Positions 1 through 6,354 of a stretch of DNA of 6,416 nucleotides are shown here, one piece after another. Source of the DNA: an uncultured Bacteroidales bacterium (GTDB taxonomy: Bacteria > Bacteroidota > Bacteroidia > Bacteroidales > Marinilabiliaceae); contig CAKUVM010000070.1 of assembly GCA_934699135.1 (NCBI GenBank), positions 1-6,416 on the forward strand. Reading direction: 5' to 3'. The translations under genes and the position numbers were made by a program. The notes beneath the pieces were generated by a model, which saw only the letters and a list, made by a program, of their open reading frames with translations, was not told the DNA's origin and did not search any database. The stretch's first letter is position 1. Each line of letters starts with the position of its first letter.

Positions 1-1317
1 GGCCGAGGTCTCGTGGTGCATCATGAGGCGGATTCCCTTGCTCTTGGCGTAGGCGTTGAGGGCCTTGACGTCAAAGTCGGGGTAGGGGGTGACAAAGTCG
101 AAGACGTAGTCCTTCTGATGGCCGAACCAGTCTTCCCATCCCTCGTTCCATCCCTCAATGAGGAGCTGATCCATGCCATTGGCCGCGGCGAAGTCAATGT
201 ATTTGCGGACGTTCTCGTTGTTGGCGGAGTGCGTGCCGTTTGGCGTGGCCTTGGAGTAGTCCGTCTGGCCGAGGTGGATGCTCTTGAAGTCGTTGGTGTA
301 GGCCCATGTGCCTTTGCCGGTGATCATTTCCCACCAGACGCCCATGTATTTGACGGGCTTGATCCAAGATACGTCATCATAGGCGCAGGGGTCGTTGAGG
401 TTGAGAATGAGGCGCGAGGCCAAGGTCTTGCGGGCGTCATCGGTCACCATGACTGTGCGCCACGGGGTCTGGCACGGGGTCTGGCAACGAGCCATGTCGC
501 CAGTGGCGTCGGGCGTGAGCGCGGCCTTGAAGACGAAGTTCTTGTCATCGAGGTCTAGGCTCATGCAAGAGTAGTCGACGAGCGCGGCCTCATGGATGTT
601 GATGTAGAGGCTGTCATCGGTGCGCATCTGGAGGGCTGTTTGCACGGCCGTGGGCGAGATGGCGGTCTGGCTAGAGTTCTCTTGGCGGGCCGTGGGCGAG
701 ATGGCGCGAATCTGGCTGAGGCGGCTCTCCGTGTAGTCATACTCCTGTGTGTCATAGTCGCCACTTATCCACCATGCCGTGTGGTCGCCCGTCATGGCGA
801 ACTCCGTCAGCTCGTCTTTTACGGTGAAATATGTCAGGTTGTCCTGCTCCGGGAAGAAGTAGCGGAAGCCGAGGCCGTCATTGTAAGCCCTGAAGATGAC
901 TTCTATGGTTCTTTGTGTTGAGGGCTGGCAGAGGCTGACGGTCAACTCGTTGTAGTGGTTGCGGATTGAGTCTTCCTCGCCCCATACGGGGGCCCATGTC
1001 TCATCGAAGGAGCGTGTCTTCTTGTCGGTCAAGGCGAACCCTCGGGTCAAGTCGCCACCCGTCTTGAGCTTCAGGCCCAGACGCGAGGGCTTGACCACGG
1101 TCTTGCCGCCGAAGGTCATCTGGTAGGCGGGGACGCTGTCTGCCGTGAGTCCGAACGTCACAACCACGTTGCTGTCTGGTGACGCGACGGTCGTGGTCTC
1201 GCCGCGGAAGGCCAAGCCGCTTAGCGCTTTCTGCTGCGGGCCTGCGCAGCCCGTGAGGGTCAGGGCCGCAAAGCCCAGACCTACGGCCGCACCCTCCAAA
1301 ACATTACTTTTTTTCAT
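1..1317 (-). CDS. susB: SusB-like GH97 alpha-glucosidase, lipoprotein, 3' end cut by window edge
   Basis: The frame is open for 439 codons from the ATG at 1317 to the left edge, so the C-terminal part is missing. The family hydrolyses alpha-glucosidic bonds in maltooligosaccharides and releases glucose in the periplasm. Family signatures seen are FDETWAPVWGEE (104-115), NDGLGFRYFFP (146-156), GDYDTQEYDY (186-195), HEAALVDYSCM (242-252), LNLNDPC (305-311), KYMGVWWEMITGKG (323-336) and EGWNEGWEDWFG (388-399). Glu436 in MMHHETSA probably matches catalytic-base Glu439 of B. thetaiotaomicron SusB, and Glu192 the calcium ligand Glu194; the second base and the acid lie outside the window. The N-terminus has Lys2-Lys4, a hydrophobic stretch and a lipobox LTG-Cys24, so it should be a lipoprotein; no acidic surface-export signal follows the Cys. 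It starts 35 bases after the GH13 stop with an A/T-rich leader and no Shine-Dalgarno, typical of Bacteroidetes, and is presumably co-transcribed. It is about 60% of the usual ~740 residues. Confidence 0.95.
   Translation of the reverse strand, partial: MKKSNVLEGAAVGLGFAALTLTGCAGPQQKALSGLAFRGETTTVASPDSNVVVTFGLTADSVPAYQMTFGGKTVVKPSRLGLKLKTGGDLTRGFALTDKKTRSFDETWAPVWGEEDSIRNHYNELTVSLCQPSTQRTIEVIFRAYNDGLGFRYFFPEQDNLTYFTVKDELTEFAMTGDHTAWWISGDYDTQEYDYTESRLSQIRAISPTARQENSSQTAISPTAVQTALQMRTDDSLYINIHEAALVDYSCMSLDLDDKNFVFKAALTPDATGDMARCQTPCQTPWRTVMVTDDARKTLASRLILNLNDPCAYDDVSWIKPVKYMGVWWEMITGKGTWAYTNDFKSIHLGQTDYSKATPNGTHSANNENVRKYIDFAAANGMDQLLIEGWNEGWEDWFGHQKDYVFDFVTPYPDFDVKALNAYAKSKGIRLMMHHETSA
646..706. 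repeat. Two exact 19-bp direct repeats inside the GH97 gene
   Basis: The 19-bp word ggccgtgggcgagatggcg occurs at 646-664 and 688-706. The period is 42 bases (14 codons), in the same frame, so the protein reads AISPTA twice (residues 205-210 and 219-224). Compared with SusB as I recall it, the gene-downstream copy (646-664) falls on a conserved stretch and the gene-upstream copy replaces a less conserved one, without an obvious change in length. Confidence 0.8.
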
Positions 1318-1352
1318 CGTAGTGATTTTATATTTGTCTATGTCTATTGCTC

Positions 1353-3221
1353 TTATTTTTCCATTGCAATGACCATGGCTTGGCGGGCCTTGACGGTCAG
1401 TTTGCCTTGTGCGCTCACCCTCTGTTGGCTCACAACGTCGATGCCTTTTACGCTGTCGCCCTCCAATTGGTCGAACCGGCCAAGGTCTAATTCCCTGTCC
1501 TCTTTTGCCAAGTTGAGGATTGTCATCACGGTGGCGCGCGTCACAGCGTCATACCTGAAGAAGACGTAGACGTTGCCCTGCGTGGCGTAGTGCGTCATGG
1601 AGCCGCGCCTGAGCGCCATGCTCTTCTTGCGGAAGTTGAAGAGGCGCGTCGTATAGTCGCGCATGGCCTTTTCGCGTTCAGGCATGGCATTGAAGAAGTT
1701 GAGCGTGTCGCCCTCCCATCCGCCAGGAAAGTCGCGGCGAATGTTGGCGTGACCGTCAAAGCCGTTGCCCTCCATCAGGCATTCTGTGCCATAGTAGAGT
1801 TGCGGGATGCCTCGTGCCGTGGCCAGTAGTGCCGTGGCCAGGCGAAGCGCCTCTTCATCACCCTTCAGCTGTGTGAGCAGGCGGCCCGTGTCATGGTTCT
1901 CTCCAAAAATCATGATGTTCATGGGGTCGGGATATACCACATCGTTGGCAAAGCTGTCGTAGAGCCTGTTTGCGCCGTCGCTCCACCCCTCGCCCTCGTT
2001 CATGGCGCGGCACATAGCCTCTTGGAGGGGGAAGTCCATTATTGTGGGCAGCCCGCTGTCTTCCATCCCGTTGTCCTTGCCATAGCCCTTTTGCCAAGGG
2101 GCCAGTTTGGCGGCTTCTGAGATCCAGCACTCGCCAACAATGTTGAAGTTGGGATATTCCGCTTTGAGCCTGTCGCACCACTCGGCCATGGCCTTGACGT
2201 CTGAATAAGGGTAGGTGTCTTGGCGGATGCCGTCAAGGTCTGCCGTCTCAACCCACCATATGGAGTTCTGAATGAGGTAGTTCTTGACCAGAGGGCAGGT
2301 GAGGTTCATATCGGCCATTGTGCTGTCAAACCAGCCTTTGAGAGCCAGATCCACGTCGCTCTTCGCGGCATGGGGGTCGCGAATAATAGACAGGCGGTAG
2401 TTGCTCCTGACGAAAGTCTCCTTGCCGCTCGCGTCATACCATTTATTGAGCCACTCTTTGCATGGCAGGTCGTCCATCCACCAGTAGCCTGTGCCGCAGT
2501 GGTTGAACACCATGTCCATAATGTGTTTCATGCCCCTCTTGTGCAGTTCTGCGGAGAGGGTCTTGAAGTCATCAAGGGTGCCGAAGCGTGGGTCTATCTC
2601 GTAATAGTTCGTTATGGCGTAGCCGTGGTAAGACGACTGGGGCATGTCGTTGGTCAAGACGGGTGTCATCCATAACGCCGTCATCCCCAAGTCTTTGATG
2701 TAGTCAAGATGGTCAATGACGCCTTTTATGTCGCCGCCGTGCCGGCCGTAAGGCTCGCTGCGGTCGGCTTTCTCTTTAAGCCCGTCAACGCTGTCGTTTG
2801 TGGTGTCTGAGTTTGCGAACCTGTCTGGCATGACCAGATATATGGCGTCGTCACTGCAAAAGCCTTGGCGGTTGGCCGAGCCTTTGCGCCTGGCGTGCAG
2901 AGGGTAGAGCAGTGTCTGCTCGCCTCCGTCTGCGTCTTCCAAGATTATTTTGGCGTCTCCGACCTTTGCGTTGTTGCCAATTTTCAGTGTGACAAAGAGG
3001 TAGTTCGGGTTGTCAGTCCTTGTCACGTCCACCACTTCCACGCCCTTGCTGTCCGCCTTGGGCGTCTTCTGCGCAATGTCTTTGGCGTGGAGCATGAGCT
3101 GCACCTCGGGATTCTTCATCCCGACCCACCAGTTTCGCGGTTCCACCAAGATGCCGTTGCCTTGCGCCCACGCCCCTGCGCACAGAAGCAAGGCGATGGC
3201 TGATGTCGCAATCCTTTTCAT
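1353..3221 (-). CDS. susA: SusA-like secreted GH13 neopullulanase/alpha-amylase
   Basis: This 622-residue protein is close to the length of B. thetaiotaomicron SusA. A type I signal peptide is clear: MKR, a hydrophobic core, and AWA-Q with cleavage after Ala19, so the enzyme is periplasmic. An Ig-like N-terminal domain of the cyclomaltodextrinase type (about 22-110, NWWVGMKNPEVQLM near its start) precedes the (beta/alpha)8 barrel (about 120-540) and a C-terminal beta domain (about 545-620). All four GH13 motifs are intact: region I DMVFNH (236-241), region II GIRQDT with nucleophile Asp335, region III VGE with acid/base Glu364, and region IV ENHD with Asp444. It should hydrolyse alpha-1,4 bonds of maltodextrins and perhaps pullulan; a cyclomaltodextrinase specificity cannot be excluded. 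It begins 59 bases after the transporter stop and is followed 35 bases later by the GH97 gene, so all three probably share one transcript. Upstream of the ATG only a weak AAAGAG is seen. Confidence 0.95.
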   Translation of the reverse strand: MKRIATSAIALLLCAGAWAQGNGILVEPRNWWVGMKNPEVQLMLHAKDIAQKTPKADSKGVEVVDVTRTDNPNYLFVTLKIGNNAKVGDAKIILEDADGGEQTLLYPLHARRKGSANRQGFCSDDAIYLVMPDRFANSDTTNDSVDGLKEKADRSEPYGRHGGDIKGVIDHLDYIKDLGMTALWMTPVLTNDMPQSSYHGYAITNYYEIDPRFGTLDDFKTLSAELHKRGMKHIMDMVFNHCGTGYWWMDDLPCKEWLNKWYDASGKETFVRSNYRLSIIRDPHAAKSDVDLALKGWFDSTMADMNLTCPLVKNYLIQNSIWWVETADLDGIRQDTYPYSDVKAMAEWCDRLKAEYPNFNIVGECWISEAAKLAPWQKGYGKDNGMEDSGLPTIMDFPLQEAMCRAMNEGEGWSDGANRLYDSFANDVVYPDPMNIMIFGENHDTGRLLTQLKGDEEALRLATALLATARGIPQLYYGTECLMEGNGFDGHANIRRDFPGGWEGDTLNFFNAMPEREKAMRDYTTRLFNFRKKSMALRRGSMTHYATQGNVYVFFRYDAVTRATVMTILNLAKEDRELDLGRFDQLEGDSVKGIDVVSQQRVSAQGKLTVKARQAMVIAMEK

Positions 3222-3246
3222 GTTCTAGCTCTTTAATTGTTCCGAT

Positions 3247-3277
3247 GCCGTGCGGCGTAGGTCTCGCGCCGCAAGGC
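3247..3277 (-). other. Intergenic RNA hairpin between transporter and GH13 genes
   Basis: Starting three bases after the transporter stop codon, the transcript can fold into an 11-position stem: GCC, one T/C mismatch, then TGCGGCG paired with CGCCGCA, around a 9-base loop. No run of U follows in the direction of transcription, so it is not a standard intrinsic terminator for the operon. It could act as an mRNA stability or processing element that sets different amounts of transporter and enzyme message. That role is inference. The A-run before it is just the Lys-Lys C-terminus of the transporter. Confidence 0.5.
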
Positions 3278-3280
3278 TAA

Positions 3281-4588
3281 TCATTTTTTTATGAATCTGA
3301 CCGAGCAGGCGGCCAGCACAAGCAGGAAGCCCGTCACGACCATCATGGCCGGCTGGCTGTCTCCCACCAGGTGGAGGATGGTGCCGCCAAGCAGCGCGGC
3401 CACAATCTGTGGCAGGCAGATGGTGCAGTTGAACAGGCCCAGATACGTCCCCATGCTCGGCGACCCTTCAAGTGCGTTGGTAAGCAGCGTGAATGGCAGG
3501 GCCAACATGGCCGCCCACGCCGGGCCCACCAGCAAGAGGCTCACCATCATCAGATAGTGGTTGTGGACGAGGTAGAGCGAAGCGAACCCCACCGCGCCAA
3601 TTAGGAGGCTGACCACGTAAGCCATCTTGGCGCTGCGGAACTTGGGTATCACGGTGGCCCACAGCACGGAACCCATGGCCTGGACGGCGTAGAGGATGCC
3701 AACCCAGTTGCCGGCCTCTTGATATTCGGCCGACTTGGGGTCGGTCGTCCCCCATCCGTTTTCCGCCACCGCGCCGTTGATATATGTCCACATATACATA
3801 AACGCGGCCCAGCAGAAGAATTGCACAAGCCCCACGGTCCAAAACGTCCTTGGCGCGTGAGCCAACAGCCCCACAATGTTCAGGCTGGCCTTAGGCGCCT
3901 GCCCGTCTGCCGCCTTGATGCCGTGAAACGCGCTATATTCGGCCGGGGGCATCTCCTTGACCCTAAAGACCGTGTATAGCACGCAGAGTATCAATATTAT
4001 GGCACCAATGTAGAAAGAGTATACGACAGTGGGCGGCACCACGCCCTCTTCCGCCACATTGGCAACGCCAATAAACGCCAGCACAAACGGGAACACGAAA
4101 CCTACCAGGCTGCCGGCGTTGCAGAGGAAGCTCTGTATGCTATATGCCTTTGTCTTTTGTCGCTCTGTCACCATGTCTCCCACCAGCATCTTGAACGGCT
4201 GCATGGCCATGTTGATGGAGGTGTCTAGCATCATGAGCGTGATGAGGCCAAAAGTCATGGCCGCGCCGGCGGTAAGGCCTAAGCTGCCGGAGTTGGGAAG
4301 CAGGCACAGCACAACGACAGCCACTGCGGCGCCCAAAATGAGGTAGGGGACTCGGCGGCCTAGGCGACACCACGTCCGGTCCGACGCCGCGCCAACAAGA
4401 GGCTGCACCACCATGCCCATGAGGGGCGGCAAAATCCAGAAGTAACTCAAGCTATGGGGGTCGGCCCCAAGCGTTGAGAAGATTCTGCTGATGTTAGCGC
4501 TCTGAAGAGCGTAGGCTATCTGCACTCCGAAAAATCCAAAACTGAGGTCGGTCAGTTGGCGGAATGATAAATCTCGCTTGTTATCCAT
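3281..4588 (-). CDS. MFS sugar transporter, SLC45/GPH-like, probable maltose importer
   Basis: This 435-residue protein has about twelve hydrophobic segments and no signal peptide, as expected for an inner-membrane MFS carrier. The start resembles SLC45-type sugar:H+ symporters: LSFGFFGVQIAYALQSANIS (15-34), then PLVGAASDRTWCRLGRRVPY (63-82), where DRT-x-x-RLGRR is the cytoplasmic loop motif between helices 2 and 3. A soluble loop lies at about 210-240, between the halves, and FFCWAAFMYMWTYINGAVA (257-275) opens the second half. It probably imports maltose or a short maltodextrin by proton symport; the substrate is inferred from the two downstream amylolytic genes. It is the first gene of the operon, with a promoter about 90-120 bases upstream and operator-like palindromes further up. 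No Shine-Dalgarno is visible before the ATG at 4588, and the next in-frame ATGs are well inside the protein, so this start is the natural one. Confidence 0.9.
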   Translation of the reverse strand: MDNKRDLSFRQLTDLSFGFFGVQIAYALQSANISRIFSTLGADPHSLSYFWILPPLMGMVVQPLVGAASDRTWCRLGRRVPYLILGAAVAVVVLCLLPNSGSLGLTAGAAMTFGLITLMMLDTSINMAMQPFKMLVGDMVTERQKTKAYSIQSFLCNAGSLVGFVFPFVLAFIGVANVAEEGVVPPTVVYSFYIGAIILILCVLYTVFRVKEMPPAEYSAFHGIKAADGQAPKASLNIVGLLAHAPRTFWTVGLVQFFCWAAFMYMWTYINGAVAENGWGTTDPKSAEYQEAGNWVGILYAVQAMGSVLWATVIPKFRSAKMAYVVSLLIGAVGFASLYLVHNHYLMMVSLLLVGPAWAAMLALPFTLLTNALEGSPSMGTYLGLFNCTICLPQIVAALLGGTILHLVGDSQPAMMVVTGFLLVLAACSVRFIKK

Positions 4589-4662
4589 AATTTGCTTTTT
4601 AGCAGTAGTGAGGGGCGATGGCGCTTTTCGCTGACGTCTTGAGCCCCCCGCCTTATGTCCAG

Positions 4663-4674
4663 CGTAAATTTACG
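4663..4674. promoter_or_regulatory. 12-bp perfect palindrome at the predicted transcript start of the transporter operon
   Basis: cgtaaatttacg is its own reverse complement. It begins about five bases after the -7 box, so it would cover roughly +1 to +12. A protein bound here could block the polymerase, or the site could be an A/T-rich coincidence. It differs from the CAAACGTTTG operators, so if real it would point to a second regulator. Confidence 0.3.
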
Positions 4675-4678
4675 TTTA

Positions 4679-4709
4679 CAAATCTAAATCTAAAAGATTG
4701 CGCGGCAAA
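4679..4709 (-). promoter_or_regulatory. Bacteroidetes-type promoter of the transporter-susA-susB operon
   Basis: On the minus strand TTTG (4709-4706) is followed by exactly 19 bases and TAGATTTG (4686-4679), a full match to the -7 consensus TAnnTTTG. Transcription should begin near 4673, giving a leader of about 85 bases before the ATG at 4588. The leader contains a G6 run and a matching C-rich stretch, so it may be structured. The -7 region is a 6-bp tandem (TTAGAT twice). Confidence 0.65.
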
Positions 4710-4766
4710 ATAGGCCAATCCGTCCAAGCCGAGGCGCATTGCCGCGCGGTGTGTCGCATCCCTCAT

Positions 4767-4780
4767 TTCAAACGTTTGCG
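4767..4780. promoter_or_regulatory. LacI-family operator upstream of the transporter promoter
   Basis: The core CAAACGTTTG (4769-4778) is a perfect 10-bp palindrome with the central CG typical of LacI-family sites. Over 14 positions it matches the perfect palindrome upstream of the regulator gene (6343-6356) at 12. Its centre lies about 65 bp upstream of the -33 box, roughly -100 from the predicted transcript start. The neighbouring LacI-family gene is the obvious binder. Confidence 0.65.
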
Positions 4781-4831
4781 GACGATGCTTTGGACGCCGG
4801 GAAAATTTTGAAATTTTATTTCGTCTCGCGG

Positions 4832-4845
4832 CGCAAACGATTTCG
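4832..4845. promoter_or_regulatory. Weaker second operator-like site
   Basis: cgcaaacgatttcg matches the perfect operator (6343-6356) at 12 of 14 positions, with one intact half-site CGCAAACG and a degenerate second half. Its centre lies 65 bp from the stronger operator at 4767-4780, close to six helical turns, which would permit cooperative binding of LacI-type dimers. It also lies just downstream of the broken yjbR gene. Confidence 0.35.
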
Positions 4846-4859
4846 GAGACGCGGCGGGG

Positions 4860-5122
4860 TCAGAACCCAAGCGCGGCGCGCTCCTTACCCGACAGCTTGC
4901 TGACGATGGGCGAGAGTGGCTCTATGGCTTCGGGGCAGGCCCGCATAGCGACGCGGCTCGCTCGGTGTCGCACTTGACCACCAGCTTTTCCGGTTTGTCT
5001 AGAGGCGGGCAGGCGAATTTCTTGCCGCCAACCTTGAAGACGTGTGTGGCATCTCCAAAGTGCATGCCTTCCGTCGCCTTGGGCAATGTGAGGCAATGTG
5101 AGCGGGCATCCCCTAGCTTCAT
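4860..5122 (-). pseudogene. Decayed YjbR/MmcQ-family (DUF419) gene
   Basis: From the ATG at 5122 the frame reads MKLGDARSHCLTLPKATEGM, then FGDATHVFKVGGKKFA and LVVKCD, a good match to the N-terminal half of small YjbR/MmcQ-like DNA-binding-fold proteins. It then runs into a TAG at 4924-4922. The family's C-terminus continues in another frame (EAIEPLSPIVSKLSGKERAALGF, stop TGA at 4862-4860). The usual middle block around PGYHMNKxHWN is absent in every frame. Together the pieces span 263 bases, against roughly 350 for a complete gene of about 115-120 codons. An internal deletion of about 90 bases that also shifted the frame explains this. The gene starts 28 bases after the regulator stop, with GGAGG only two bases before the ATG, so it was probably co-transcribed with the regulator. 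Its function is poorly known and it is not expected to belong to the starch pathway. Confidence 0.8.
5082..5102. repeat. 10-bp tandem duplication within the yjbR remnant
   Basis: ggcaatgtga is present twice head to tail (5082-5091, 5092-5101) plus one further base. The reading frame across both copies (RSHCLTLP) fits the family pattern, so the repeat is not itself the cause of the frame break further downstream in the gene. Confidence 0.7.
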
Positions 5123-5150
5123 GGCCTCCTTTGTCTTTACTCCCGCAGTG

Positions 5151-6170
5151 TCAGTTGTGAGCGGTGCTTTCCCTCTCCTTGATCTTGGGTGTCAGGACTT
5201 TTTCAATGGGGCGGCTCACCACCAGCCCGCTCTCAATCTGGTCAATCAGGAGTTTCATGGCTTGGCAGCCCATCTCATAGCCGTTTTGCTCCACACTCGT
5301 CAGCGCCGGCTCCACAATCTTGGCCGAGGGGTCGTCTCCAAACCCAACCACCTCAATGTCTTTTGGAATATCATAGCCGTTGGCTTTCAATATCTTTATG
5401 GCGGCTATGGCGGTGTCGTCATTTATGGCGAAGAGGCCGTCGATGGATGCAGCGATGTCCGTCAGCCACTCTTTTTGCTCGTTCAGTTTCTCGGGGGTGT
5501 CTGAGTCGATGACCAGTTTGTCGTCTAGCTCCAACCCCGCGTCGCGCAGCGCGGCCTCATATCCCTCGCGCCTGTGGTCGCTCACTTGCAGGCCGCGGTC
5601 TCCGCAGAGGAGGGCAATGCGCCGGCACCCGTGGCTCGTCATTAGTTTCACCGCGCTGTAGGCTCCCGCGTGGTCGTCTGTCGTGACGCTGCTCACCTCA
5701 ACGCCCCCTAGCGCGCGGTCAAACATCACCAGAGGCATCCCGTCCGCCACCACGCTCTTGAGAAACGCGTTGTCCGTGGTGTTTTTGCTTGTTGAGATCA
5801 GGATACCGTCCACGCGGCTGTCAATGAGGCTTTGCAGCGACGCTTTCTCCCTCTCGGAGTCCTCGCCGCTTTGGCATATCATGGTGGTGTAGCCGTGCCC
5901 GAAGGCCGTCTCGTCCATTCCGCTAAGCACGGAAGAGAAGAAGTAGTGCGTCATCTCCGGCACCACCACGCCTATGATGTTGGTTTTGGCTTTCCGCAGG
6001 CTGAGAGCTAGCGCGTTGGGGCGGTAGTTTACGCTTGTGGCCACCCGCCGCACAGCCTCTCTCGTCTCCGCACTGATGTCGGGATGGTCCTTCAACGCCC
6101 GGCTCACTGTGCTGGCCGAAATGCCTAGGATCTTGGCAATGTCCTTAATTGTCATCTGGTGCAACTTCAT
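5151..6170 (-). CDS. LacI/GalR-family transcriptional regulator of the maltodextrin locus
   Basis: This 339-residue protein has the full LacI-family length. The N-terminal helix-turn-helix is TIKDIAKILGISASTVSRAL (7-26), followed by the hinge region YRPNALALSLRK (49-60). The periplasmic-binding-protein-like sensor domain runs from about 63 to 330, with IIGVVVPEMTHYFFSSVL (65-82), DGILIS (121-126), PLVMFDR (146-152), DDHAGAYSAVKLMTSHGCRRIA (165-186), FAINDDTAIAAIKILKANGYDIPKDIEVVGFGDD (247-280) and the closing EPALTSVEQ (287-295). It should bind a sugar ligand and palindromes with a central CG; such palindromes stand before its own gene and before the transporter operon, so self-control plus control of that operon is likely. 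The start at 6170 is supported by AGGA five bases upstream; the ATG at 6155 (Met6) would trim only five residues. In B. thetaiotaomicron the starch locus uses the unrelated SusR, so this is an alternative control arrangement. The ligand is unknown, maltose or glucose being a guess. Confidence 0.93.
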   Translation of the reverse strand: MKLHQMTIKDIAKILGISASTVSRALKDHPDISAETREAVRRVATSVNYRPNALALSLRKAKTNIIGVVVPEMTHYFFSSVLSGMDETAFGHGYTTMICQSGEDSEREKASLQSLIDSRVDGILISTSKNTTDNAFLKSVVADGMPLVMFDRALGGVEVSSVTTDDHAGAYSAVKLMTSHGCRRIALLCGDRGLQVSDHRREGYEAALRDAGLELDDKLVIDSDTPEKLNEQKEWLTDIAASIDGLFAINDDTAIAAIKILKANGYDIPKDIEVVGFGDDPSAKIVEPALTSVEQNGYEMGCQAMKLLIDQIESGLVVSRPIEKVLTPKIKERESTAHN

Positions 6171-6246
6171 AATGTTCCTGCTTGAAAGTTTGACGCCTTT
6201 TCGGGGGGAGCGTACGCTAAACTAAGATACGAACATTTCATTGCGT

Positions 6247-6277
6247 AAAACATAAAAATTATACCGCCTGACACAAA
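6247..6277 (-). promoter_or_regulatory. Promoter of the LacI-family regulator gene
   Basis: On the minus strand TTTG (6277-6274) is followed by 19 bases and TATGTTTT (6254-6247), seven of eight positions of TAnnTTTG. The spacing is identical to that of the transporter promoter. Transcription would start near 6241, leaving a leader of about 70 bases that contains a 10-bp palindrome, agcgtacgct (6209-6218). Confidence 0.55.
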
Positions 6278-6318
6278 AAGTGTTTGCCTGCTTTATGTTG
6301 TGCAGCATATAAATTTTA

Positions 6319-6354
6319 CGCAAACGAAGTCGCAAACGAAGTCGCAAACGTTTG
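6319..6354. repeat. Three tandem 12-bp units carrying operator half-sites
   Basis: cgcaaacgaagt occurs exactly at 6319-6330 and 6331-6342. A third unit begins at 6343 with the same cgcaaacg and then turns into the second half of the perfect palindrome. Three CGCAAACG half-sites therefore lie in the same orientation every 12 bp, slightly more than one helical turn, the last forming a complete operator. Confidence 0.85.

Noticed and set aside
461..486. 12-bp tandem repeat in the GH97 gene giving CQTPCQTP, at first taken as a recent four-residue insertion.
   Set aside because: SusB as I recall it has a similar QTPCNTPWRT stretch of the same length, so this is probably normal family sequence with similar codons rather than an insertion.
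13..558. A plus-strand open frame of 181 codons, and other long plus-strand frames opposite the GH97, GH13, MFS and LacI genes.
   Set aside because: They lie antisense to genes with clear family motifs, and their products show no recognisable domain; GC-rich codon use opposite real genes creates them.
1814..1841. A 13-base word repeated at a 15-base period within the GH13 gene (ATALLATA).
   Set aside because: The protein stretch before RGIPQLYYG has normal family length and composition; alanine/leucine-rich helices with biased codons make such repeats by chance.
3247..3290. Plus-strand intrinsic terminator: GC-rich hairpin followed by a run of T at 3284-3290.
   Set aside because: No plus-strand gene leads into it, and the T-run is explained by the Lys-Lys codons ending the transporter gene.
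4822..4851. Possible terminator after the yjbR remnant: cgtctc paired with gagacg, followed by A/T-rich sequence.
   Set aside because: The stem has only six pairs, the loop is 18 bases, and no U-run follows on the minus strand, so it is too weak to call.
6209..6218. 10-bp palindrome agcgtacgct in the leader of the regulator gene.
   Set aside because: It is short, does not match the operator motif and has no second copy in the window; chance is likely.
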